Part shown: piece by piece, positions 1 to 12,522 of the stretch
Layout of the letters: each line of letters begins with the position of its first letter
How positions within the stretch are numbered: position 1 is the stretch's first letter
Assembly (NCBI GenBank): GCA_914767715.1
Contig: OU612075.1
Coordinates: 7,376,001-7,440,000 of the forward strand
Reading direction: 5' to 3'
Length of the DNA stretch: 64,000 nt
Source: Membranipora membranacea
Lineage: Eukaryota; Bryozoa; Gymnolaemata; Cheilostomatida; Membraniporidae
The notes under the pieces: generated by a model
The model's database searches: none
What the model was told of the DNA's origin: nothing
Seen by the model: the letters and a program-made list of their open reading frames with translations, nothing else
Made by a program: the position numbers and the translations under genes

Positions 1-13
1 CATGACAAGACAA

Positions 14-19
14 TTTATT
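14..19 (-). promoter_or_regulatory. Possible polyadenylation signal AATAAA
   Basis: The minus strand reads AATAAA here, about 970 bp beyond the peroxidase stop codon. It could serve that transcript or an unseen gene running off the left edge. The hexamer alone is weak evidence in AT-rich DNA. Confidence 0.25.
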
Positions 20-156
20 CAAACTTCAGGTGTTCTTAATTCTTGTTTCCGCTTGCTTGGCATCCGTTCCATGACTAAGTGTGATCATAGAGTGAGAATA
101 TATCCTTACCCTGTGGTATAATTGTCAAATAAACAATGACCTTATGAGCTTATAAA

Positions 157-280
157 TAGGCAAAAGCCTACATGTGCAGTGGAATGAAAATTGCTTATTA
201 ATAATCAATGTAGCTCTCGTCTGTGTATGTGATTATTAATAATCAATTTTCTTCCCACAGCACATGTAGGCTTTTGCCTA
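157..280. repeat. Fold-back element, TAGGCAAAAGCC ends
   Basis: Two arms of about 50 bp face each other with a few mismatches: TAGGCAAAAGCCTACATGTG at the left and its complement at the right, with TTATTAATAATCA inside both arms. The ends TAG...CTA resemble the 9-bp-duplication elements elsewhere in the window, but the flanks (gcttataaa and ttatcagga) do not match, so no target duplication is claimed. Confidence 0.7.
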
Positions 281-774
281 TTATCAGGATTTACAGAACA
301 ATAATAATGATAATCTTCATTCTGCCAGCTGATTCCTGATAAATATGATGAAGTGTTCAGGGCGTATTTGTCGTACCATGTGGGTTGACCCATTTGTGGT
401 CTGTCCTAGTGAATTTGTTGGTGCTGAGCAGTTGGCAATCTCAGGTTTTATAAAACGTTAGATTTAATTATTCTAATAATCTTTGAATGTTGATATTTTA
501 TATCAAAATATCAACTATTTGATTTATATTAGAGTTGTATTTATGTCGCATTTGAGTCAGATATATATGATTGATATGAGTGGAGAGTGTATATAGGTAA
601 AATGCGGGTTGCTTTTAGGAAGAAGACTATTTGAATTGTATTTAGGTTATATTTTTGCAGAATAACTCAAATTATGAATAAAAACAAAATATAATATACA
701 TCTTCTGTACAGCAATCTAAATTCTACATTGAAAAATACCCTCATCTCAATCTAACATGGCATGCCCTAACTTC

Positions 775-988
775 CACACTGATCATGTGATATACTGTTG
801 CATGTATATCTCTGATCGATAGAGAGTGAATTAATTCACTTAGTAAGAGTACCATCACAAGGAATTTGGTGTAACGACCTGTGTTCAATTTTACTAATTA
901 GTGGTGGGTACATGTTAGGTTCTGCTACTTAATTGACTCTAACGATCAGAGATATATGTGATAATTGTGTAATCTTGATGTCAGTGTG
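775..988 (+). mobile_element. CACACTGA-type MITE, copy 1
   Basis: This 214-bp element has imperfect inverted ends of about 55 bp that begin CACACTGAT and finish TCAGTGTG. Flanks cctaacttc and cctaaccac agree at 7 of 9 bases, suggesting an old 9-bp target duplication. It abuts the peroxidase stop codon: the TAG (plus-strand cta, 990-992) lies inside the right flank copy, so the 3' untranslated region starts with the element. Confidence 0.85.
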
Positions 989-989
989 C

Positions 990-3900
990 CTAACCACTAG
1001 GAGGACTGATACCGAGGCTACGCCATGTCGTTCGACATGTCACCTCTAAATCCTTTGCAGTGCATGGAGCTCCACCGCAGGTGCACTTTTGTGTTATCTT
1101 TGTACTTCCTTGACAGGTACAGTCACCCCTCCTGATACAGGTACGGGTCGTCACTCTGCTTCCTGTAAATAAATAAAGGTGCAATTTATTTGTTTATCAT
1201 TTATACATCTATTTATTTATTGAGATTGTATTCTGAAAGTTTACAGCTAGCAGCAGTTGTTAAAAAGCAACTTGTTGACATTCGAGATGAAAGATTAAGT
1301 GTGCTAATACTTTAGTGTGGAACATTTGTAGCTAAGCTGTTCTAGCTTAAATGTCTATCAGTACCACTGAACAAAAATCACTTGTTGACAAAGCGCTGAC
1401 AGTAATGTCTATTTATGTTCAAAGATGTTGCAAGATACATCAATTTTTAAGTCCAGATTGTCCATGCTCTAACTTACATGTTTAAACTATGAATTTGCTC
1501 CTTTACAATACCATTTTATTTAGCCCAATAATCGGTGGCAGACAGGTTTCTGCAACCAATCAAGTCGGGTTCCCTATTTTATCAGGCTGATACAGTAAAT
1601 TAGTCTTAATAATGCCTGTCTTGGCAAGATTTTTTGGAAGGGGGATGGGGATCGGGATTGAGAACAAAACTTCTCAACTCTGGCGTCGAGTTGTCATGAC
1701 AGGCTACTGAGGTCAATACTCACCAAATCCAACACAGCAGTCAGTCGTACCAGTGGTCTGCCAGCGACAGGGTGTAGAGCTAGTCGGTGCTGGTCGACTG
1801 TTAGTAGGGCGGAGTATATTCGTCAGCTTTGTCAGCTGTGAGGGAGTCGTAGTTTGTCCTTCTCCCCATAGGTTCAGGTTCAGAGGTGTCAACTCTGAGC
1901 ATTTGACTTCACGAGTTCTTCCCCTGAGATATAAAGTGAGTAGTGAACCTTACATAAATGTATGTGTGGGCAGAAAACTCCAATATTCATATAGACAAAA
2001 GATCTGTAGTTATGAATAGGTTACTTGGATCATGAATGGGGCAATTCAGCAGGCAATTTAGTCAGCATCACATTTTCTCGGCATATTACCTTTATATTTG
2101 TGTTGTGCTACATTTTTTCTGCAGTGATCCCACAATGACAGCTTTTTTTCCCTTTTTTTTTTAATACTTTATTGGAAAAAATGATTGAATTGTTATAAAT
2201 TCACATTGCAGCATGTAATATTGTAATAAGGCTTTCTTGAAAGAAAATTCGTTTATATAGTGATGCTGCGTAAAGTAAAACAGTTTAGGGTAAGAAGAGT
2301 GGTGGATGGTTTTCATCAATCACTTCAACTTTGAATCACACTGACATCGAGATTACACTATTAACATGTGTATCTCTGATCGTTAGAGTCAATTTAGTAG
2401 CAGTACCTAACATGTACCCACCCCTAATTAATAAAATTGAACACGGGTCGTCACACCAAATTCTTTGTGATGGTACTACTACTAAGTGAATTAATTCACT
2501 CTCTATCGATCAGAGATATACATGCAATAGTATATCACGTGATCAGTGTGACTTTGAATAACAGTTTTAAAAAAAGAGTAATTTTGCTCACTGTCACCAT
2601 TTCATGAGTGAGGATAACTGGGGGAAAACTAGAAAATTGGGAAACCTCAGTCATGTGTTCCGATCTCGGTCCTGCATTGAAAGGGAGAAAATGTTTTAAG
2701 ATAAAAAATTACTTACGATTGAAGAGTAAAGAAGGCGTTGTTATTTACTCTGTCCATTCCGGATGCCTCACATAGTAACTGGTGATATTTATAATCTTTT
2801 ATTGCTTTGATTTGATCTGTAAGGAATAAGTCATTATAGTCACCATGAATATATTGCTAGAAGACAACTTTGCAAAACAGCAAAAGATTAATTGAAATGG
2901 TGAAAATGCTATTCCTGTCCATAGGATATAATTATTTTGGGCACTATCCAGCACCATAAATACTTGTAAAGGCTATATTGCTTGGTGGGTGCTGACCATA
3001 TAGAAAATAGAGAAATAATCTTCTATATTGAATGGGAAATTTATGACTGGGAATCATACCACCGCAACCTATGTATATGTCAAAGTATAAATGCCCAGTG
3101 TGACATACTGATTAAATCCTTGTCATGATTCTCACACTTATATTTCTGAAAATTCCTCAATTTGCCAACTGTAAACCGACAGGAAATCATCACCTAGCTT
3201 TAAAAGTCTATTTGTAAGATTCTCTTGATTTTTTTTCTGTCGTTTTCTTTTTAATGGCATGATCTTATTTGTCGCCGGTGTGACTTTGGTCGGCTAAAAA
3301 ATAAAGTATAAGAAAAAAAAAGTTAGTGTAACCTACCTGTATTAAGTCCACCCTGAGTATTCTCAAAGTAGAATCTATCTCCTCTCATAAGTCTCGAGAA
3401 TCCATCACCGAGGATGTTAGCGAATAGCTCGCCTACAAAAGCTCCGGGCATTGGCACCTCTGTAACACCTAGATGAAATAACAAAATAAAAATATTGATG
3501 AAGAAAAATAAATACAATAAAAATAAATATACCTGATCGCTTTCAATGCCATTATCTCCGTTCTCCGTATTCTGTAAATATTCTTTTCATCATCTTCGAC
3601 TTTGTTCAAAGATCATGAGAATTTGGGGAATTATCTATCATTAGGACGATCGAAATGTTGTCGAGCAATGCAAAGGACAACTACTACCCGCCTTGGCAGC
3701 CGGAAACTAATTGAAAGCTTTACATCTTTTAATTAATCTATTGTTTACTATTTTCTATATTACTCCTGATGTTACCCTAAAGTAGCTAATAATACTGGTA
3801 CTTACCTCCTATATACAGTTCAATATCTTCGACACTGGTGTAGGCTTCTTTCAGCCCATTCACAACATCATGAGAGTGAGTGGCAAATAAATCATTAAAA

Positions 3901-6900
3901 GATCGAGCAACACTCAGACCATAGTGACGTCTACAATGTATAATCATTTTCATTAAAGAGGCAGGATATGTGTTTGGGTTATATTTCAATGGATGGTCAG
4001 AGTAGATCAAGTTTGATTCGTTTTATATGTATTGGGAGTTGCTCTCCTTCCACTGCAGACTATCAATATAGGGGGAGCAATTCTGAATCAAACTTGGTCT
4101 ATGGTCAGAGGCACAAATAAAAAATTAATTGCAATTTCTGCCCAGTATTACAAATCAATAAAGTTAAAATGGATCCTGCAATGCAGACATATATCTAACA
4201 TAACTCTTTGTTCTTAGACATTTGACTGAAGATAAGTTACTCACCTGTAGTCGAGATAAGACGCGAATCCATGATCTCTTCCACGGTTTATGTTGAGCGA
4301 GACGATGTCTTTTTTACCCCTAAACAACCTGTCTCTCATCTGCAGACAAACAAAAGCAAACACAACACTGTTTCAGAAGACCATGATAACACAAAGAGAG
4401 GATGTCCTCAGGGGCATCGATAGCCAATACGTTGGCTCTGATTGGCTGATGGGTAGCCAATCAGATAAGAGCAAACACATTGGCCTGGGCATTGAGGGCA
4501 TACCTTACGAGCCTCTCAAGGTCAGACCGAAATCATCCGTTTAGATAATCAACTACAAGATTGAACAAAAGAATAAAAAACTCACTGCAGCAGGGAACTT
4601 GTTGTCAGCTTTCCATGGTCTGTCAATCATGAGCCCCTTCAAACAAGCAGCGATTCCTGAAAAATAAAACGAGGTGTTATTTTTGAAAAATAAAGACTTT
4701 GTGGGACCTCATAATAGAAATAATAGAAGTGTTCATCAACGAATAGTGACTCATAGCTTTTCAGTATAAATAATATGCATCCTTACATATACCTCGTATC
4801 AGCATTAGCCATAGCAGAAGCAGAAGAAAATTTAAAACAGATCAATACTTTTCATTAGAATTATCATCTGTAAACAGAAATGTGAGTTGTGGCCTCTATA
4901 TACATGAGTAGACAACAAACTGATGATGTATAAAACATTAAGCTTAAGTGAATCAGCTCCAGAATGTGGTTAGTCTGAGCCCTCCAGATTCTTGCCTTCT
5001 GCCCGAGGGTAGGGATACGATTGTTCATTCGACTATCTCCCTGTTATCAAGTACAATGGTTTTATTGTGGATGATACTAACCTTTTTGATAAATCAGTGA
5101 TTGATGATTGATAAAAGCTGTGGAAAGACTGTAGACATCTGTATTTCCATTGCTATCTACTGCTGATAACTGCCCGTCAATCAAAGAATGTCCGAATCGC
5201 ATAGCTGCTCCTGCCATCTCATTGCTGTTTGAAAAATTACAATCTTTTTGTATCAAGTGTGGTCTACAGATCATAAGCGATTGGGTTCTTTGTTAATCAA
5301 CATTTTTTAAGCGCGACGGCCAAACAAAAAAAGGCATGTTTGAAGGTTTCTCCTGAACCCAGTTTGAAAATCATAAGGGTTATCAATGGGTGGTCATTCC
5401 AGCTGAACTGTTCCAGGTTTTTTCAACGAAGAGAGACATTTGGGAGACAATTATCTTTCTTCATAGCATCACAGTTATTTCAATACCATAGAGAACTGCG
5501 AACAATGATGAATATATAAATTTAGATCTAGCAAAGTCTCAAAATATGACATAAATAAATACAATATCAATCAGCGATTATACATAGGCAAAGATGCAGT
5601 TGTAATAAGTTGAAGTTTGATATTAATTTTCTTTTTTCAAACTTACAGAACCGAAGGGTTAACACTTTCATCGAATCCTTGGTAGTTGTTCAGATTGTAC
5701 TTGGCAACGTTTCTATTTCCGATTATTATAGGGAGCCATTCGTAGTAATGTATGTTAGCCATTATGCCATTGATAATTCTACGTGTTTCCTACAAATGTG
5801 AATAGTAATAAATGTTGAGAATGACGACATTAATTGTCATTGATAATTTGTGGCAGAACTGTAATGATAGTCTACATGCAAAATTTACAAACCGCGGAGC
5901 CCGAGATAATCGGAGAAGAAACAGAAAGAAAGGGGAGGGGAGGAATTTGGGAGATATTTGATCTGAATTTTTTGAGTATGGTTGAGACACAGGAAGATTT
6001 AATTCTTTATTCAGATTATTATTGTCTAAACTGAGGAAAGGTCTCAGGCGAAAAAATAAAACGACTCACTCCTGATGATTGCCATAAATCTGGTTGTACA
6101 ATTCAATACAGTTTTGGCATTGTGGGATTTTTCTCAAGGAAGTTAGACATATTTGAGATATCCTTTTTTTCACTGCCAAAGGATTAGAATTGGTTCTGCT
6201 CCAATTGTAATAGGCAATAAAATACCATTGATCATAATGCACCGATAGGCATCATCACTTTTTATATCAACGTATATCAAACACATTAATCATAGTAATC
6301 CCCCCTAATAGCTATTTACAATTTCGTTTCTGGGCACTGTTATTTTGAAAACTCCCTTATTTATCAACTCTGCCAAAAATTTTACACAATTTCTGTTAAC
6401 CACCTTCACAGACTTCTGCCTATACCTGAAAGGTTCGCTCATCGTTCCATTGTGGATTGATCCTGCTCAGTTCATCAGCTATTTGATTATGTTTCAGTAC
6501 AAATACTGTATGCGTGGCAGCAAGGTTCGCTAAAACATAAAAAGAGTTTTTCTTCACTAAGGAGAACCAGTATCCAAGCAAAGAGTATTTGCATAAAGAG
6601 AATATCCAGGTTTCCGACAGGTAAGGGTATAGGGCCCAGCATGACTACTATGGGTCCCAGTACTTGTACCCAAGAGTAGTACCTCTCGCCGATTCAAAGT
6701 TGATGATGAGAGCAATAAAAAGGCAAGAAAAGATGTAAGCCATCAGTCTCTATAGTTATGTCTTCACTGGGCATTTTGGACTGAGAGAATTGCGCGGGTG
6801 AAAATGCTGTAGTTATCTAGTAGCGTAATCGGAGTTGCGACCTGATTTTGCATACCCTTTCACATACAACATTGGTTAAATAAAGATGTTAGAGTCTCTA

Positions 6901-9900
6901 ACTCCTTGGTTAAAAAAATTTCATGTTTGATGGATAACTCACGCGTGACTCCCACTCGGCCGTCTCCGGCACTAAAAGGACATGTCTGCCTTGCCCTATC
7001 TTTTGAGCTGCATGAGTTGGCTGGGGGTAGTAGGACCTTGCCCCCAACACTCTGTATCTTCATTCTTCCTCCGGACAAGGTTCTCAAGCTATTTTGTTTT
7101 GCTCTGTTACTACCATACACTGCTGAAGCGTCTATTAGGTGAGTGGCACCATTCCTTTGCTGTCGAGGTCCTGAAGTATACAAGTTAATTAGCACATGAA
7201 TTTCTGAAGACAAACCAAAGGAGAGCAAAGTAAAGCATAGAGCAGAGTTTGACATGTTGTATGGATCAAAAAGAACGACTGCTATATGCAGGATGTAATG
7301 GAATACAAACTGCGATTTGCAGTCGGTCGAGTGTTCTAACTATGCAACGATGGTTTCTTCAAAGATGTCAATCCAAATGAAGTGGGAACCAATTTTGATT
7401 CAGCTAAACAGTTTGGAGTGCAATGAATTTTGATCAAATCTAATCAGCAATTTGGTCCCCACAAATTAATTTCTTCCTTTTCACAACTTTTGTGTGATCA
7501 AATGAAAACAATTATTTAACCAAAAATGGGTACTAGATTTTCTTCTTTTCCTGATCTTTACCTACTTCCTGTGTTAAAAACCACCACATGTAACAGAGCC
7601 GTAGGTTAGAATGGTCGAGGCGAATCTGAAGCATCGCTAGGAGGGGTGCTGTAAGCTGTTCCCCAAACATATAATCATATAGCAAATGGAATCCCATAGG
7701 AGCTGATTCTGACATTCTAGCCCACTGTCTTTAGGGAAGGGAGTGCCTCCCTGCCTCCCCTAGAACTACAGACCTGAGTAAACAAAAGTAAGGAAACATA
7801 ATGTTGTTTCCTGTTAGTATAATTACCTGGTCGACAGTCATGCGTAGGTGATTCCTTTGTTCTGACTTGATGCATACACAAGTATTGCCCATGGACAGGG
7901 TCTCTTTCTATCTCTACTGCCATACATTTGCCGTTTGTCTTGCGCTGGATCAGCTCTCTGCCCAACTCAACCAGATCAGGAGTGAGAGAAGAACTCGAGC
8001 GTCCCAACTCCTTGTCCGGACAGCAGGTGAGCCCTAATATAACATGATATAATATAATGTAATATAATATAATATAATATGTTAAGATATAATATAATAT
8101 GATAGATAAAGTCATAGCTCAAATTTGAGGAATATTAGGACTATAACATCAGTATGATTTTACTAGTTTGTTTTCTAATTAGATTGAAATATATTATTAT
8201 ATTTAAATTCTTTCCTTTCTGAATAGCCTTTTTAATTATCAGAACTTATATTCACTTCGTTTATTATGGCAGTTTAGGCTCATAAAGCGTTTGAAGCTTT
8301 GGAGGGATTATTCGTTCATTGTCTCACATCAGAAACAAACGTCAACTCCCGAAAGTTCATTGCGTAAAATGTGGACTAACTTTAGATAGGATCTTTAATG
8401 AGTAGAAAAAATACAATGTGGAAATGATTGGTGCGGTATAGTAGATTAGCATTCAAATCATGGTGTGTCTTAAGATTGTTGCAGAGAAAACTTTTTTTTT
8501 TGTGTTTTCATTTAATTGGTAAAAAGTGAGAGTAGGTTTTGTACCATGTATCTTTTGTATCCTGAAGCTTTATCTAATTGGAACATCGTACATATAAACA
8601 GCATAACATAGCTTGCATTGAGTTTTTTTACATAATCACAGAAGCAATTCCTTTTTAGCTTTTTTTAAACCAGGAATCAGGGGTAATTTTTCCTGCAAAA
8701 ACACAGCTGGCAAAATGAGGGTTTGCTCCTAATTCTTTATGCATTAACCAAACCTTCATTACATTTAACCATGAAATTTATTTCCGTCCCATGTTAAATT
8801 TAGTGTCAGCTGATGGTTGTGTTAAATAGTAATAATAAATAAGACATAACAAATACATAACAAATACATATTAAATACATATTAAATACATAATAAATAA
8901 GACATATTACAAATACATAATAAATACGTTATAAATACATATTAAATACATAATAAAATGATACTCACTATTTCCAGCTGGGACTAGCTGAGACAAGTCG
9001 TGAGCCATGAACTGTCCCCACTGCATAACATGAGCGTTATGTCCTGAGTCCGCTAATAAAACATCTTGAGTGGTAACCAGGCATGATATCTCTCTCGCTG
9101 ATTTTAAAGTTCGACCTGACCGGAACTCAGTCTTACGCATCTCAATCATCCCTAATATCGGAAAGAGAAGAAAACTTTTAACATTTGCAAAAATGCTTGC
9201 GATTTTTTTAAAATGATCACCAAACATTGCATCAGTAGACAGCTATTCATGAATTTTGGCACTGTTAAAATGTCAGAGAAACATCCTGTCCTGTCCAACT
9301 AATCCATTCAAATTTTGGTTTGATGGAAGAATCGTCGACAAGACTCTTCTATGTCTACATGTTCAGTCACAGGCAAATCATTTGTACTTAATCGGCTTAT
9401 TGTGCAGCTATCAACCAACTTTAAGACAGAATTAGTCTTTATCCTTCCTCGGTTGACATTCGCAAAAGCAAAAATAATCTTTTTATTCCAGACTCCAATT
9501 ATATGTGCAAAGCTCTGGACTACTTGCGAGAGGATAGTCTAAGTGCTCAAGCGGCTCCATTGCGAGTTAGCGGCATTACATTATCGACCACCCAGGTGAG
9601 AGGGGAGAGGACAAAGTCTGTTTGTACCACTCACCATCTTCATATTTAGGTCGGAGGACTCTGGTATACGGAGTATCAGACATTCCCCATGTTTTCCTGT
9701 TTATGATGAGATTGGTACAGAAACCCTCTGGTTCCCTGAACTGAGATGCACATGGCCTACTCTGAGCCTTCTCCCATGGGCAAGAACTACGAAGTTGTCT
9801 CTGCTTCAAGTCTAACCCATCTGTTAGTGACGATTTATTGCCACATATCTCTACAATAAGATGGATAAAAAATAAATAAGCTTACACTACTGTTAACAGT

Positions 9901-11547
9901 TACTTGTTCATACTTTATATCCCAGTCAGGTCTTCAATGCAGAGAGAGTTATGGTCTCTAGAGAGCAGATGATGGTACCTATGGTACTCAAGCTGTGCCC
10001 TCACTCTTGCGGCGGAATTTGGAAATCAAAGTACTCTTTATACCGATGAATCAAAAAAACAATTTTTTTATACGCGGGATGTGCAAACGCTGTACTGTAT
10101 TTTAAGTCCCATGTTCAAAAGGCCCTGGATGGCAACCAGTCACTCATCTATCACTATAATGAAGCTCAAATACAGCCCCAGAAGTAATGGATCAGTTGCT
10201 GCATTACAGTTTTGTGATACACATTGCTTAGCAGGAGTTGGGTATTGACATGTATTTATAAAGATCCTACCTTTTATGGGTCTCGTTGGTACGCCGTCAA
10301 CATCAAAGTCTTTATCTAAATCTGCACCACTACATAAAGAACGACATACGTGTTATGATCACACTTAAAACATGTCTAGGTACATCTAAAAGCTGATGGC
10401 AGAATTTTGAATCAGACTCAGAGTGCGGAACAACATTGCAGAGTTAAATGGACAACTGCAAGCGGGGCATGGTCATATCAGACTGATCACATAAGTCGTT
10501 TGATCGTCAAATGTATTATAGATGGGGTTAGGGGGTGTTGTATAGTCATTAGACTGAATCAGGTCAATGACCCTTACCACAGCTCAAGTTCTAGGGCTTT
10601 TTCTGTAGAATCGAGCCATGACTTGTCCAAGTCATCTTCATCCACAAACCCATTACCAGTCCCTGAACTGAATAGTATCTCCTGTAACGCTTCATCACCT
10701 ACAATGGAATCAATATGGATCATATTGTTAGAAAATACAGAAGTAGGTGGGAATATTTTAACATTCTTAGTTTCTGAGATAATTGAAGCTTTATCAATAC
10801 AATCACTGCTCTTACTCAGGTACCAAAACGATAACATGTAAATCATTTTCGTTCATTGTGTAGTGGGTATTTCACGCTTGGGAAATATACATACATCATA
10901 CTACCTAACACCTTGCAATTTTAAACAACATTTTTTTAACCGCCACTCAGACCAGTATGAAATGTCGCGAAATTTAGATATGGCTCAATATGGCTAGGAG
11001 AATAAGCGACTTTTCACTAGCCACCTTACTCCTTGCTTATGGCATTCTTAGTTTATCCATAAAGAAGCTACTGATACTATCTAAACATTATTGTGGTTAT
11101 CAGACTTGAGGTAGTGCTTAGGATTAAAGATGATCTCATAAATAAAACCAAAAAGTGTTCATTAATTGATTATGTAGGTATTATCAGTAGGTCTTACTTA
11201 GATCATCTGAATCAGTGCTGTTGTCAAACCCTGCAGCTAGAACTAGCTGTGAAACCTGAAACAAAGTTATTTCAGTGTTACAAGGCTTTCTTACTATTTT
11301 TGCTCTATCTCAGTGATTCTATCAAAATATGCAGTACGGTTATAAGATCACAACAACACAAGATATTGACAGGAAAAAGCAAAACAGATGGGTTTTTGTT
11401 TGATTGAGTAGGTGGCAACATAAGTGTATATTTCGGTCACATTCAAGGTTTGGTGCGCAATTGCACTAAAATTTGTATGAGAATTATTGAAATGTTACCA
11501 CTCACCAGAGTAATACCAAGCAGAAGCACTCCTTTGGAAGCCAACAT
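990..11547 (-). CDS. Secreted animal haem peroxidase with TSP1-like C-terminus (18 exons)
   Basis: Exons, 5' to 3' on the minus strand: 11506-11547, 11198-11255, 10578-10698, 10271-10329, 9635-9850, 8969-9151, 7827-8033, 6943-7170, 6426-6529, 5647-5789, 5082-5224, 4586-4656, 4245-4339, 3806-3930, 3337-3468, 2717-2816, 1724-1923, 990-1162. All junctions are GT-AG and keep phase, giving 2400 nt (799 aa). Residues 1-22 look like a signal peptide (start MLASKGVLLL). The peroxidase domain spans about 95-675, with distal His216 in MQWGQFMAHDL, Arg367 in SAGDGR, LNINRGRDHG in exon 13 and proximal His466 in RFGHSLI. Both carboxylates that link haem in myeloperoxidase are replaced: Ala215 where Asp94 is expected, Val370 where Glu242 is expected. 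Exons 17-18 encode a Cys-rich stretch with TTRTC and QKCTCGGAPC, read as a TSP1-like repeat. By family it should oxidise small substrates or halides with H2O2 outside the cell or in the secretory pathway. The first-exon start and the last-exon end are less certain than the core. Confidence 0.88.
1612..1706. mobile_element. MITE-like element, GCCTGTCTTGGCAAG ends
   Basis: The left end reads GCCTGTCTTGGCAAG and the right end TTGTCATGACAGGCTA, inverted to each other with mismatches and related to the 73-bp elements at 42109 and 49112. A G-rich centre separates them. It lies in the last intron of the peroxidase gene. No clear target duplication. Confidence 0.5.
2337..2550 (-). mobile_element. CACACTGA-type MITE, copy 2, 9-bp target duplication
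   Basis: Same 214-bp family as 775-988, in the opposite orientation. It is flanked on both sides by the identical 9-mer actttgaat (2328-2336 and 2551-2559). A 9-bp duplication is the hallmark of Mutator-like elements. It sits in the peroxidase intron between exons 16 and 17. Confidence 0.93.
4003..4101. mobile_element. TAGATCAAG-type MITE, 9-bp target duplication
   Basis: This 99-bp element has ends TAGATCAAGTTTGATTC and GAATCAAACTTGGTCTA, flanked by identical tggtcagag 9-mers (3994-4002 and 4102-4110). It shares its first 13 bases with the element at 51847 and lies in the peroxidase intron between exons 13 and 14. Confidence 0.92.
8038..8104. repeat. ATAAT-type low-complexity tract
   Basis: Runs of taatataatataat fill the upstream part of the intron before peroxidase exon 7. 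It is simple sequence that creates spurious hydrophobic reading frames. Confidence 0.85.
8830..8957. repeat. AAATACAT-type short tandem repeat
   Basis: Variants of aataaatacatatt repeat about ten times just downstream of peroxidase exon 6, inside the intron. Confidence 0.85.
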
Positions 11548-12423
11548 TTTGTCACCAATATCTGCGAAAACCAAATAAAGTATATATGCTACAATGACAT
11601 TTCTCAGCTTTTGAAATTTATTTGCCAGATGTTGGACCAATCCTTATATATTGTCAAAGCCACACTACTTTTGAGCCCCCTCCCATACTCATGTCTCGGT
11701 TGGACAGCCCCCACTCCTCCCATTTAGTCTTCTCTCAATAGTTGCACCAAAACAGCTACTAGATTAGGTGTCTGACTTTTATAATTTTCAGCTTTAGTTA
11801 GAATCAGGAAGGAGTGCTATGGCCTTGTGCTAAAATCTACACCCTAGGGAAGTAAATGTTAGAGTTTAGTTTAACTAGTTAGGAGGTGACTTAATGTTAG
11901 CTAGCACTTAATTTTGGCTAGCTTAGATGCGAGTCAGTAATATACTAACATGAAGAGAGTGAGTAAATTCTAGCTAGCTTTAAAGGTAGCTATTTTATGA
12001 ATGTGCGAAATGACCCATTTTGTCCTCCTGCAAATACTTACTCCTCTAGGATACATAATTTGTTACACATGTACAAAAGCTGAATGGAAAGACCTAAATT
12101 CATATGGCTTGAGAGAGGAAGATGCCCAGCACAGGAGCAGATGGAGAGGTTTGATTGAGCTTGGTCTCCGGCAAGCACCCGCTACCCGTACAGGACAGAG
12201 CGGTGATAGGTGATGATAGGTGATGATATAAAAGCTGAATGTGCTAAACACGTTGGTGGTCAACACGATGGCCTGTGAGTGGTATCTACTAGGTGAATTG
12301 TTGTATTCTAGCAGACTGAGCTGAGTTGGGTCTGAATTAAGTGAAGTCAATATATGTTAGTTGTTCGGCAAAGGGAACCGCAGATTATTGTTTGAATTAA
12401 CAGTTATGACTGCAACCGGCCTT

Positions 12424-12522
12424 CTGTAGTTGGTGCAAGTCAAGTGACCCAGTGGTCAAGTGACCCAGTGGTCAAGGCACCGGGGCACTCGACCACTGGA
12501 CTTGCACCAACTGCAGAAGGCC
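12424..12522. repeat. Fold-back element with internal duplication
   Basis: Arms GGCCTTCTGTAGTTGGTGCA and its complement at the right (one mismatch) enclose two tandem copies of aagtgacccagtggtc followed by a third, inverted one (cgaccactgg). No target duplication is visible. It lies in the gene-poor stretch between the peroxidase and transposase genes. Confidence 0.75.

Noticed and set aside
205-393. 62-codon minus-strand frame with Tyr/Cys-rich sequence
   Set aside because: Half of it lies in the fold-back element at 157-280. The rest has no supported splice sites.
6070-6150. Possible extra peroxidase exon on the minus strand (ELYNQIYGN)
   Set aside because: Exons 9 and 10 already join in phase to the family-typical sequence FQ-ETRRIING.
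6906-7188. Plus-strand frames of 68-78 codons
   Set aside because: They are antisense shadows of peroxidase exon 8.
7533-7715. 60-codon minus-strand frame inside the peroxidase gene
   Set aside because: Peroxidase exons 7 and 8 join in phase across it and the protein matches the family without it.
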